Below are positions 44,264 to 51,792 of a stretch of 64,000 bases of DNA, one piece after another. The translations under genes were made by a program, and so were the position numbers. The stretch's first letter is position 1. Each line of letters starts with the position of its first letter. Origin of the DNA: Paludibacteraceae bacterium (GTDB taxonomy: Bacteria; Bacteroidota; Bacteroidia; Bacteroidales; Paludibacteraceae). The stretch spans positions 186,001 to 250,000 of the forward strand of contig JAFTIM010000015.1 in NCBI GenBank assembly GCA_017456885.1, given 5' to 3'. The notes beneath the pieces were generated by a model, which worked only from the letters and a program-made list of their open reading frames with translations, did not search any database and was not told the DNA's origin.

Positions 44264-44287
44264 CGTTTTTTTATTTCGTTTTGCAAG

Positions 44288-44295
44288 CAAAAATA
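44288..44295 (-). promoter_or_regulatory. promoter -7 box for the capsid-tail operon
   Basis: TATTTTTG on the minus strand, 25 bases before the protease ATG at 44263. Confidence 0.6.
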
Positions 44296-44330
44296 GGGGC
44301 CGTTTTTATGCAGAAAAAATAAAATGGGAA

Positions 44331-44363
44331 CGCTTGTAACAAGTGATTTAACGCTTGTAATAA
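44331..44363. promoter_or_regulatory. paired CGCTTGTAA sites in the divergent late region
   Basis: CGCTTGTAACAAGTG (44331-44345) is a near-palindrome. CGCTTGTAATAA repeats at 44352, 21 bp on (two helical turns), and a weaker CGCTTCAAT is at 44385. They lie between the divergent capsid and packaging operons, 40-75 bp upstream of the capsid promoter, where a late activator would bind. A further palindrome, GGCACTCGTCGAGTGCC (44408-44424), is next to the plus-strand gene. Confidence 0.5.
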
Positions 44364-44444
44364 AATTTCATGGTTTGGCTTTTACGCTTCAATTTTGCAC
44401 CAAACAAGGCACTCGTCGAGTGCCTTATAAAAACGTGAAAAGAG

Positions 44445-44906
44445 ATGACAAAAAAAGAGATTGAAGAGAGAAAAGCCCTTGCACGCCAATACTACATGAA
44501 TGGCATGACGCAAAAGGAGATTGCCGAAAAAACGGGCATATCGAAACCCAGCATCTGCCGATGGGTGGAAACAGAGCGTTGGGCAACCGTGCGCGCAGGC
44601 GTACAGATAACCCGTCCGGAACTGGTGAACAAAGCGCTCGGAGCCGTCAACAAACTGCTTGACCAGATATACGAAAGCAACGACCCCGAACTCATTTGCA
44701 AACTGCCCGACCAGCTGGCCAAGTTTGCCTCCTTTATCGAAAAGCTCGACAAAAAAGCCAACGTGGTAAGCACCATCGACGTGTTTATCGCTTTCGAGAA
44801 GTGGATAGAACACCGTGCTTCGTACGACAGCGAAATAACACCTGAATTTATAAACGCACTACGCAAATATCACAACATGTTTGTGCAGGAGTCTTTGTCA
44901 AAATAA
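44445..44906 (+). CDS. terminase small-subunit-like protein (Mu gp27 / DUF1804-like)
   Basis: A 153-residue protein with an N-terminal helix-turn-helix (residues 10-45: ALARQYYMNGMTQKEIAEKTGISKPSICRWV), as in small terminase subunits that recognise packaging sites, and a helical C-terminal part. It is the first gene of the plus-strand packaging operon, just before the large subunit. Confidence 0.78.
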   Translation: MTKKEIEERKALARQYYMNGMTQKEIAEKTGISKPSICRWVETERWATVRAGVQITRPELVNKALGAVNKLLDQIYESNDPELICKLPDQLAKFASFIEKLDKKANVVSTIDVFIAFEKWIEHRASYDSEITPEFINALRKYHNMFVQESLSK

Positions 44907-44921
44907 AAAAACGTGTTCGGT

Positions 44922-45047
44922 ATGAATGCAACAAACAAATATCAGAAAACCATGCGGAAGCTGGAAAAAACATACGACAAGGAGTTTGTTCATGCAATAA
45001 CCCGTTGGAACGAACATATTAAACAATGGCAACAGCAGCAGAAATAA
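44922..45047 (+). CDS. small phage protein (41 aa)
   Basis: A short basic frame from ATG 44922: MNATNKYQKTMRKLEKTYD and ending IKQWQQQQK, overlapping the terminase start by 22 bases. It fills the gap between the two terminase genes and is probably translated to couple them. No family known. Confidence 0.5.
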   Translation: MNATNKYQKTMRKLEKTYDKEFVHAITRWNEHIKQWQQQQK

Positions 45048-46579
45048 AACAGGCAAAGCAGCGTTGGGCTATCCGACAACAGGAGATAAGCTCGTTTGGC
45101 AGCGTATCCGTTTCCGACAGCAAACAACAACAAGCGGAACGCATAGCGCGTGCACGCGAGGACTACGCTTTTTTTGTGTCGTACTACTTTCCGCACTACA
45201 CCATGGACAAGCAAACGGGCAAAAGCATACCATCGGCACCTTTCCACATTGCGGCAGCCAACTACATACGCTCGCATCACACCACGCGTGCCGTGTTTGA
45301 GTGGGCGCGCGGGCATGCCAAATCGACACACATGGGCGTATTCATTCCCATGTGGCTCATGGCACAAGAAAAACCCGACATACACATGGTAGTGTTGGTG
45401 AGCAAATCCGAACAAAGCGCCATCGACCTCATTGCCGACCTGCAAGCCGAACTGCAATACAACGAACGCTACGCACACGACTTTGGCAAACAATACAACG
45501 CCGGGCAATGGGAGGCCGGACGCTTCACCACGCTCGGGACGAAAGTGTCGTTTGTGGCACTCGGACGCGGGCAGTCGCCTCGCGGACTGAAAAAAACGGG
45601 TTGCCGACCCGACTACATCATCATCGACGACCTCGACGACGACGAACTATGCCTAAACGAAGACCGCGTGCGTCGTGCCACGGCGTGGGTTGAAGACGCT
45701 CTGTTTCCGACACAAGGAGCCGAGGGCGGACGCTTCATTATGGTGGGCAACCTGATAAGCAAAAACTCCGTGTTGTACAACATCAGCCAAAAAGACGGCA
45801 CACACCTGACACGCGTGGATATTCGCAACGCACAGGGACGCCCCTCGTGGCCTGCTCTATGGACGGAGGAACGCATACGCGAACGCGAACAGTTTATGGG
45901 CTTTCGTGCCTTTCAAAAAGAGTATATGAACAACCCGATAACCGAAGGCACCGTGTTTTCGGAAATGAATTGGGGCAAGATACCTCCGTTGCGTCGTTTC
46001 AAATGGCTTGTGTGCTACGGCGACCCATCGCCCAGCAACAACAAAAACAAGGCAAACTCGATGAAGGCGGCCTTTGTTGTCGGCATGCACGAGGGTTGTT
46101 ACTATGTGATAGACGGACGCGTGGACAGAGCCACCAATGCCGAATTTGTTGAATGGTTTTACGACCTGAACGCCAACATTCCGCAAAGCGTACAGGTGTA
46201 CAACCTGATAGAAAACAACACCCTGCAAGACCCTTTTTATCGTCAGGTGCTTGTACCGCTCTTTGAACGCCACGAAGGCGAATTGCTCCTTTCGCCCGAC
46301 GAAAGGAAAAAGCCGGACAAGTTCGCCCGTATCGAGGGCAACCTTGAACCACTGAACCGACAAGGACGTCTTGTGCTGAACATTGCCAAAAAGGACAACC
46401 CGCACTTCAAGCGTTTGGAGGAGCAATTCCTTTTGCTCACGCCACGCCTGCAAGCACCGGCCGACGGTGCCGACTGCATCGAAGGTGCCGTGTGGTGCGT
46501 TTCACGCAAAAGCAGCGCCATAGACGAAGGCAGCATCTCCCTTACGGGGCGAAGCACACACAACCGATTCAGAATGTAA
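45026..46579 (+). CDS. terminase large subunit (Mu gp28-like)
   Basis: A 517-residue packaging motor. The ATPase part has Walker A WARGHAKST near residue 95 and Walker B YIIIDDLDDDE near residue 195; the nuclease part (about 330-490) begins WLVCYGDPSPSN with the first metal-binding aspartate. The end SLTGRSTHNRFRM is typical of Bacteroidota Mu-like terminases. Headful packaging from the integrated end is expected. Confidence 0.9.
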   Translation: MATAAEIKQAKQRWAIRQQEISSFGSVSVSDSKQQQAERIARAREDYAFFVSYYFPHYTMDKQTGKSIPSAPFHIAAANYIRSHHTTRAVFEWARGHAKSTHMGVFIPMWLMAQEKPDIHMVVLVSKSEQSAIDLIADLQAELQYNERYAHDFGKQYNAGQWEAGRFTTLGTKVSFVALGRGQSPRGLKKTGCRPDYIIIDDLDDDELCLNEDRVRRATAWVEDALFPTQGAEGGRFIMVGNLISKNSVLYNISQKDGTHLTRVDIRNAQGRPSWPALWTEERIREREQFMGFRAFQKEYMNNPITEGTVFSEMNWGKIPPLRRFKWLVCYGDPSPSNNKNKANSMKAAFVVGMHEGCYYVIDGRVDRATNAEFVEWFYDLNANIPQSVQVYNLIENNTLQDPFYRQVLVPLFERHEGELLLSPDERKKPDKFARIEGNLEPLNRQGRLVLNIAKKDNPHFKRLEEQFLLLTPRLQAPADGADCIEGAVWCVSRKSSAIDEGSISLTGRSTHNRFRM

Positions 46580-46602
46580 TAATCAAGAAAAAAACAACAC
46601 AC

Positions 46603-47037
46603 ATGAACGAGTATTTAAACAAAACGGATTTGACAAGAGGCATTCGGGCCGAAGTGCTCGACACACTCACGCGAGGCGACGACCAAGTGTGCCTTCATGC
46701 CATCAGCGAAGCGTGCAGCGAGGTGGCAGGCTACCTGTCGGCTCGCTACGATATAGCCGAAGAACTAAAAAAAACGGCATCGGACGAGCGTGTCGCACTG
46801 GTGGTAAAAATAGTGCGCGAGGTGGCACTGTTTAACATCTACAACTTTTCGTCGCCGGTAAACATGCCCGAAACACGACAAAAAGCATACGACAACACCA
46901 TCGCTTTTTTGAGAAACGTACAATCGGAAAAAGCGTCCATCGTAGGGCTTTCGCGCCTGAACACCGACCCATCGGGCAACGTGCAGAGCAGCTACATAGC
47001 CTACGGTGGCAACGAGAAACGACAAAATCACTTTTAA
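46603..47037 (+). CDS. head-tail connector-like protein (Mu gp36 / DUF1320-like)
   Basis: A 144-residue protein starting MNEYLNKTDLTRGIRAEVLDTLTRGDD, with SEACSEVAGYLSARYDIAEEL and MPETRQKAYDNTIAFLRNVQ, which fit the gp36 family. It is thought to be a head completion protein. It starts 23 bases after the terminase; the longer frame from 46492 lies inside terminase and is not used. Confidence 0.78.
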   Translation: MNEYLNKTDLTRGIRAEVLDTLTRGDDQVCLHAISEACSEVAGYLSARYDIAEELKKTASDERVALVVKIVREVALFNIYNFSSPVNMPETRQKAYDNTIAFLRNVQSEKASIVGLSRLNTDPSGNVQSSYIAYGGNEKRQNHF

Positions 47038-47055
47038 TAACAGAACCGGATAGTT

Positions 47056-48348
47056 ATGCAAAAACCAATTATAGGGCTTTTAGAAAGCCGTCAGACCTAC
47101 CACACCACGCAGAGCATTGTGCGTTGGAAACACGCTGTAAATGCCTTTGAAAACAGAGAAAACCCGAACCGCGTGTTGCTCTACGACATGTACGAAGACA
47201 TCTTGCTCGACGGACAACTCGAATGCACATGGGGAAAACGGGTCGACTCATTGCTCAACCGAAAGCTTGCGTATATGCGCAACGGCAAAAACGTACCCGA
47301 AATAGACAAGGTACTTGCCTCGCCCGACATTCGTATGATTCTGCGCGAAATAATGAATGCGATAGCTTACGGATACACACTGCTGCAAGTGAACGACATA
47401 AAATACGACACCGACAGCGAATGCTACAAAATCGTGTTCGACCTCGTGCCACGCAAACACGTACACCCCGAAAAGGGATTTGAGTGTGTAAGCCGCGAAC
47501 AACATTCGGCCGACCGCGATTTTTTGTACAAAGAAAAACCGCTTGCCAAATACATGATTTACGCCGGCGAACCCACCGACAAAGGAATTTTTATAAAAGC
47601 TGCTCCTTACGTCATCTACAAACGCGGAGCTTTTGGCGACTGGGCACAGTTCTCCGAAATGTTCGGCATGCCGTTTCGCGAAGCCATTTATGAGGCTTAC
47701 GACGAAAAAACGCGTGAACGCATTCAAAGTTTTATGAAAGAATGGGCTGCACAAGAATACCTCGTGCACGACCGTAACGTGGAGGTGAAAATACATGAAA
47801 CGGGAGGCTCGTCGGCCTCGTCGGACATTTACGACAAATTTATAGCCGTATGCGATGCGGGCATCAGCAAAACCATTCTCGGCAACACACTCACCACCGA
47901 ACAGGGCGACAAAGGGGCGCGTGCCTTGGGCGAAGTGCATCAAAAGGAGCAGAAAAGCAAAGAACAAAGCGACAAAGAGTTTGTGCTTTCGGTGCTGAAT
48001 ACGCAATTTCGGTCGGTGCTCAAAACATTCGGTATCGACGCCTCGGGTGGCTGTTTCTACTTTGAAGAAAACGACGAGGACTGGAACAAAGTGCAAACCA
48101 AATGGAACGTGATAAACTCCGTTGCTGCCCGCGTTCCCGTCGACGACGACTACATATACGAAGCAACAGGCATACCCAAACCGAAAAACTACAACGAGTT
48201 GAAAGAAGAACAGGAACGCCGACGCCGTGAAATGCTCGAGCGTATGCACGATGGAAACGACCCCGACAAGAATGAGGAGAAAACACCATCGACCGCCAAG
48301 AAAAAACTCGCAGCACGCATAGCCGATTTTTTCGGGTTCGCCCCTTAG
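47056..48348 (+). CDS. portal protein (Mu gp29 / DUF935-like)
   Basis: A 430-residue portal subunit. It shows LLYDMYEDILLDGQLECTWGKRVDSLLNRKL, a region that corresponds to the family core, then LVPRKHVHPEKG, GDWAQFSEMFGMPFREAIYEAYDEKTRERI and ILGNTLTTEQGDKGARALGEVH. The C-terminal tail is charged. It forms the dodecameric ring for DNA passage. Confidence 0.88.
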   Translation: MQKPIIGLLESRQTYHTTQSIVRWKHAVNAFENRENPNRVLLYDMYEDILLDGQLECTWGKRVDSLLNRKLAYMRNGKNVPEIDKVLASPDIRMILREIMNAIAYGYTLLQVNDIKYDTDSECYKIVFDLVPRKHVHPEKGFECVSREQHSADRDFLYKEKPLAKYMIYAGEPTDKGIFIKAAPYVIYKRGAFGDWAQFSEMFGMPFREAIYEAYDEKTRERIQSFMKEWAAQEYLVHDRNVEVKIHETGGSSASSDIYDKFIAVCDAGISKTILGNTLTTEQGDKGARALGEVHQKEQKSKEQSDKEFVLSVLNTQFRSVLKTFGIDASGGCFYFEENDEDWNKVQTKWNVINSVAARVPVDDDYIYEATGIPKPKNYNELKEEQERRRREMLERMHDGNDPDKNEEKTPSTAKKKLAARIADFFGFAP

Positions 48349-48401
48349 TCGGGGGCGACACAATAGATCTGGAGTACCACACCAACAGCCAATCTCCATT
48401 A

Positions 48402-49724
48402 GTGGAAAGCGATGTGAGTTTGAGTGTGGAAGCTATTGCACACGCATTGGTGAACATATACAAGAGGAAAGTGGATATTGACCACGAAGTGGAAGAGAAC
48501 CTATTTCAAGAAACACGCCAAATCTTCAACGAAGCAATTTCAGAAGGTTATGCTAACGCAGCAGAAAAGGATGTGCCTCTGCCCGACGATGCCTTCAGGA
48601 GTTCGTTCAAGCATAGTGCGGATGTGTTCTCGGCTTTCAGGGTGCACCGTATGCAAAAGGACATTGCTGCACAGATGATAGACGATGAGGGGCAAGTGAA
48701 GCCGTTTCAGAAGTTTGTACGCGATGTGTCGCCCTACATTGAGCACCGCAATCGTGCTTGGTTGCGCACCGAATATGACACTGCTATACTCAGAGCTCAG
48801 AACGCTGCCGAGTGGAAAATGTTTGAAGCGGAAAAGGATGTTTATCCCAACCTTGAGTGGATTCAGTCAACCTCTCCTGATCCGGGTGCGGACCACATGA
48901 TTTATTGGGGGACAATACGTCCTGTTGATGATCCTTTTTGGAGTGAGCACAAGCCCGGCGATAGGTGGAACTGCAAGTGTGAGCTCCGACAAACCGACAA
49001 GAACGCTACTGCACTGCCTGTGAGCGACGGCAAGTCGGACCCCATGCGTGGCTTAGAGAGTAACCCTGCCAAAGCGGAAGAACTGTTCTCCGACCACCAC
49101 CCATACTACCCAAGCAATTGTGCGAGTTGTCCGTTTGCTGGCAGTAAGCTTATGGCTCTTGCTCGAAGTTTGAGAAGACGAAAAAACTGTAATGCGTGCA
49201 AGAGAGTAAATAAAGAGATAGACCGCCAACGCATTATAGCCAACCGCAAGGAGTACGAACGCTTGAAGAAAGACCCCAACTACTTTGATGTAGAATTTAA
49301 TGAAAAAACAGGAGGCGTTAAAGCCACCCATATAGGCCATAATCTCGATAAGGTTGGAGGTAAATACGAACTTGATACTTTAATTGCCGGTGTTAAGGCT
49401 GGCAATATTGTCGTTCTCGAAAATGAAAAAGGAGAAGGAAAGCATACTGAAGGTCTTTGGAATGGAAAGCCGTTTGAAGTTGCAGGTTGTCAAACAGGTA
49501 CTGCAAATAATATCGTGCGTGGGCTTAAACACTGTGCGTCAAAACGAAAAACTGAATTTGCAGTTATTGTATTGCCAAACACTGATTTTGATAAGGTCGT
49601 TTTTGAAACTGCAATAAAGCGTTTTAAAGGTCTTGAAAAATTAAATGACGGGCAATACCTTAAATTCAAAAAAATTATCTGTGTACATAACCAAGAAGTG
49701 GTTTATATCACAGATGGTATATAA
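48402..49724 (+). CDS. F-like minor head protein with an extra C-terminal domain
   Basis: A 440-residue protein. Residues 1-300 match the Mu gpF head-morphogenesis fold: FQKFVRDVSPYIEHRNRAWLRTEYDTAILRAQNAAEW, ADHMIYWGTIRPVDDPFWSEHKPGDRWNCKCELRQTD, and a cysteine cluster NCASCPF...NCNACKR. Residues 300-440 form a further domain (ATHIGHNLDKVGGKYELDTLI, KPFEVAGCQTGTANNIVRGLKH, EFAVIVLPNTDF) that looks like a small nuclease or toxin of the BECR/CdiA-CT type often fused to F-like proteins. A GTG start at 48402 is used; the frame is open 50 bases further upstream, so the true start may be earlier. Codon use in the last third is more A+T-rich. Confidence 0.78.
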   Translation: MESDVSLSVEAIAHALVNIYKRKVDIDHEVEENLFQETRQIFNEAISEGYANAAEKDVPLPDDAFRSSFKHSADVFSAFRVHRMQKDIAAQMIDDEGQVKPFQKFVRDVSPYIEHRNRAWLRTEYDTAILRAQNAAEWKMFEAEKDVYPNLEWIQSTSPDPGADHMIYWGTIRPVDDPFWSEHKPGDRWNCKCELRQTDKNATALPVSDGKSDPMRGLESNPAKAEELFSDHHPYYPSNCASCPFAGSKLMALARSLRRRKNCNACKRVNKEIDRQRIIANRKEYERLKKDPNYFDVEFNEKTGGVKATHIGHNLDKVGGKYELDTLIAGVKAGNIVVLENEKGEGKHTEGLWNGKPFEVAGCQTGTANNIVRGLKHCASKRKTEFAVIVLPNTDFDKVVFETAIKRFKGLEKLNDGQYLKFKKIICVHNQEVVYITDGI

Positions 49725-49734
49725 AAAGGAACGG

Positions 49735-49764
49735 AAGGCATACTCGTAGTAACTTCCTCCCGCA
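49735..49764 (-). ncRNA. candidate small RNA 4 (weakest of the array)
   Basis: A TATATTTG box at 49768-49775 (minus) is followed at once by GGAAG...CTTCC and GTTCCTTTTT. This gives a transcript of about 30-40 bases reading toward the 3' end of the F-like gene. The hairpin is weak. Confidence 0.35.
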
Positions 49765-49816
49765 CTGCAAATATACAAAAATTTATTTTGATAATACGAT
49801 TTTGAATAAAAAAAAA

Positions 49817-49828
49817 CCGCCGAAGCGG
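49817..49828 (-). terminator. UUCG-type hairpin inside the RNA array
   Basis: On the minus strand CCGC-TTCG-GCGG is followed by nine T (49808-49816). It acts as a backup terminator after candidate RNA 3; no separate promoter was seen for it. Confidence 0.6.
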
Positions 49829-49873
49829 GCTGTTAATCCACAAGGGGAATGGAGAATTTGAGGTGCATGAAAT

Positions 49874-49997
49874 AAAAAAACCCGAATAGCAAAATATTCG
49901 GGAAAAACTAGCGGCGATTTTACTCGTCGCAGCGTTTTTTAGGGTTGCGGCTTAAAATACGAATTGCCCGCAAAGCAGGATTCCTATCCTCACCACG
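49874..49997 (-). ncRNA. candidate small RNA 3 of tandem array
   Basis: The -7 box TACCTTTG (50001-50008, minus) gives a start near 49997. The transcript ends at CCCGAATA-TTTTGC-TATTCGGG (49881-49902) followed by seven T. It is about 124 bases and contains a second hairpin, GCGA...TCGC, near 49910-49930. There is no good start codon with a conserved frame. The 615-base gap 49725-50339 is filled by this array. Confidence 0.6.
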
Positions 49998-50051
49998 TTG
50001 CAAAGGTACATTTTTTTTGGATATGATACTAAAATAGTAATGATTTTGAAT

Positions 50052-50156
50052 AAAAAAAGGGGCAAAAGCCCCTTGTCTTACTTCAAAGGCGAGGTTCTCT
50101 ACGAGAGACAACTCCACCTGCTGTTTATAATGTCGCCACTATGAACTCGTAAGACA
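50052..50156 (-). ncRNA. candidate small RNA 2 of tandem array
   Basis: The -7 box TATCTTTG (50160-50167, minus) gives a start near 50156. The 5' end TTGTCTTAC (50157-50149) pairs perfectly with GTAAGACAA (50081-50073), which abuts the terminator GGGGC-TTTT-GCCCC plus seven T. The result is a closed RNA of about 105 bases with an inner hairpin TCTCTCGTAGAGA, the best-formed unit of the array. Confidence 0.65.
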
Positions 50157-50191
50157 ATGCAAAGATACACATTTATTTGAGATAAGTGAAA

Positions 50192-50262
50192 TAAAAAATC
50201 CCGAATAGCGAACTATTCGGGCAAAAGTAAATGAGGGTCATGCCCCCACAACCTTTTTCTTT
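50192..50262 (-). ncRNA. candidate small RNA 1 of tandem array
   Basis: The -7 box TATCTTTG (50266-50273, minus) gives a start near 50262. The terminator is CCCGAATAG-TTCG-CTATTCGGG (50200-50221) with a UUCG tetraloop and a T run. Length is about 70 bases. It contains GGGGGCATGACCC, so a 22-codon frame from that ATG is possible, but it runs through the terminator. Confidence 0.6.
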
Positions 50263-50339
50263 CTGCAAAGATACGAAAAATAAATGAACTATGAAAACAC
50301 TACTACTGCTCATTTTCAATTATCCATTATCAACTAACA

Positions 50340-50789
50340 ATGACACCCGAACAATTTAAAAATCTGCTTAAAACAAAGCAAAATGAGTTAAAACAGGCGT
50401 ATGCACGCACCTTGCCTATTAAGGTAGGAACTGAGGCTGTTAACTTCTTTCGTGATAACATTCGCAAAGAGGGTTTTGTCGATTCAAAGCTGGAGAAATG
50501 GAAACCTGCCAAACGAAAGTCCAACCCACGCCATCCCGATAGAGCATACGGCACGTTGCTCTCCCGACGCAGTGTTCTATACCGTTCAATCAACAAACGC
50601 ACCTCTCCGGGCAAGGTTACCATCTACAGCGATGTGCCTTATGCTGCCGTGCACAACGAGGGACTGCGTGCCGGTCGTGGCAAGGGCTTTACGATGCCTC
50701 GTCGGCAGTTCATCGGCGAGAGTCGCGAGCTTACACAAAAGATACGCGAAACGATAGAGAACGAAATCGGCAGAATACTGAAAGGGTAA
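50340..50789 (+). CDS. virion morphogenesis protein (Mu gpG-like)
   Basis: A 149-residue protein of the gpG family involved in tail/head completion. MTPEQFKNLLKTKQNEL, AVNFFRDNIRKEGF, SKLEKWKPAKRK, YGTLLSRRSVLYRSINKR and YAAVHNEGLRAGRGKGFTMPRRQFIGESRELTQKI are all conserved positions. It is the last gene of the plus-strand packaging operon, separated from the F-like gene by the RNA array. Confidence 0.88.
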   Translation: MTPEQFKNLLKTKQNELKQAYARTLPIKVGTEAVNFFRDNIRKEGFVDSKLEKWKPAKRKSNPRHPDRAYGTLLSRRSVLYRSINKRTSPGKVTIYSDVPYAAVHNEGLRAGRGKGFTMPRRQFIGESRELTQKIRETIENEIGRILKG

Positions 50790-50811
50790 AAAAATTTTTT
50801 TACTTTTGCGG

Positions 50812-50899
50812 TACCTAAAAGTGCCCGTATAGGCTTAGTCGCTATATCTGCACTATAAAAAGGATGTATGGAGTTCCGGTGCACACGGAACTCTTTTTT
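50812..50899 (+). ncRNA. candidate small RNA 5, plus strand
   Basis: TACTTTTG (50801-50808) matches TAnnTTTG, 11 bases after the G-like stop. The transcript would run about 88 bases to GAGTTCCG-GTGCACA-CGGAACTC (50871-50893) followed by six T. Inside, AGTGC (near 50819) pairs with GCACT (near 50850), enclosing TAGGCTTAGTCGCTATA. No frame is conserved. Confidence 0.6.
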
Positions 50900-50919
50900 A
50901 TTTCACCAAAAAACAACCC

Positions 50920-50949
50920 CGCCCCGAAGCGTTCGCTCCGGGGCGGTGG
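50920..50949. repeat. 30-bp palindromic repeat, copy 1
   Basis: CGCCCCGAAGCG-TT-CGCTCCGGGGCG plus GTGG, a near-perfect 12-bp stem. An identical 30-bp copy is at 51738-51767. Both are preceded by AACAACCC. Confidence 0.9.
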
Positions 50950-50967
50950 TGTAATAAGTAAAAAAAA

Positions 50968-51624
50968 TTATTCGACACTTATTTCGGGATGGTTCTGCAA
51001 ATACATGTCGCGCAGTGGAATGCTCAATACGAAACAAACATCCCCGATTGTTACAGCATAATCTTTTTCTTCGCCGTTTATTGTCAGTGTACGCATAGGA
51101 CTATTGTACACCCAATTTTTCATTCGATTAAAAATGTCGTTTTGCAGATTTTCGAACAACACTTCGCTTGCCGTTGTTTCTACGTCAAGGGCTGTTTTAG
51201 GCAATTTTTGTTCGATTTCGTTCAGCAAGAACTCTTTGTTGGCTTCCAAAAATTCCTTGCCACTGATATCTTCAAACAATCGTTCGCCCGCATCGTTTAA
51301 CTTGCGCGGACTTTTCTTGACTGAAAAGGCAGTTGCTGCACTTGGATTTTTTATCATCAAAAAAGTCTTTATCTGAACAATATCTTCGGATATTTGCTTA
51401 AACAAATCAGAATGTTTGTCGCAAGGTATCGCGTCCATCTTTGATTTGATAGGTTCTAATTTTTTTATGGTGCTTTCGTGGTCTTTACACGGTAGGTTGC
51501 ATACTTTTTCTTCCATTCTGCCAATACTCTTGCTCTGATTGACAAGAATTGCAATAATGCTTATAACACCACCCAAAGACACTAAAGCAGTAATAGACGC
51601 AATAACAATTTCGACGATAGTCAT
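50968..51624 (-). CDS. membrane-anchored protein of unknown function; moron cassette
   Basis: A 218-residue protein with one N-terminal membrane helix (TIVEIVIASITALVSLGGVISIIAILV), a helical/coiled-coil middle with two CDKH/CKDH pairs (about residues 45-80), and a soluble C-terminal domain ending MRTLTINGEEKDYAVTIGDVCFVLSIPLRDMYL. It is more A+T-rich than its neighbours. It has its own promoter box and is bracketed by two identical palindromes, which marks it as an acquired cassette. No family recognised; a role in phage exclusion is a guess. Confidence 0.65.
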   Translation of the reverse strand: MTIVEIVIASITALVSLGGVISIIAILVNQSKSIGRMEEKVCNLPCKDHESTIKKLEPIKSKMDAIPCDKHSDLFKQISEDIVQIKTFLMIKNPSAATAFSVKKSPRKLNDAGERLFEDISGKEFLEANKEFLLNEIEQKLPKTALDVETTASEVLFENLQNDIFNRMKNWVYNSPMRTLTINGEEKDYAVTIGDVCFVLSIPLRDMYLQNHPEISVE

Positions 51625-51652
51625 ACCTATCAATATTAAAAATTTTGGTTGT

Positions 51653-51660
51653 GCAAAAAT
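51653..51660 (-). promoter_or_regulatory. promoter -7 box for the 50.97 kb moron
   Basis: TATTTTTG on the minus strand, 29 bases before ATG 51624. Confidence 0.55.
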
Positions 51661-51737
51661 AATACATTATTTTCATTTGTGTAACTTTTTGACAAAGTTT
51701 AGTTATTAAACGGTGTTAAACCGCTAAACAAACAACC

Positions 51738-51767
51738 CGCCCCGAAGCGTTCGCTCCGGGGCGGTGG
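51738..51767. repeat. 30-bp palindromic repeat, copy 2
   Basis: Identical to 50920-50949 in the same orientation. It can act as a terminator-like hairpin on either strand. Confidence 0.9.
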
Positions 51768-51792
51768 TCTCTCAAGCATTAGCGGACTTTCT

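Noticed and set aside
49920-50117. 65-codon minus-strand ORF in the RNA array
   Set aside because: It runs across a terminator and a promoter of two adjacent units and has no recognisable protein features.
50864-51061. 65-codon ORF after gene G
   Set aside because: It begins inside the terminator hairpin of candidate RNA 5 and continues through the palindrome into the antisense of the moron.
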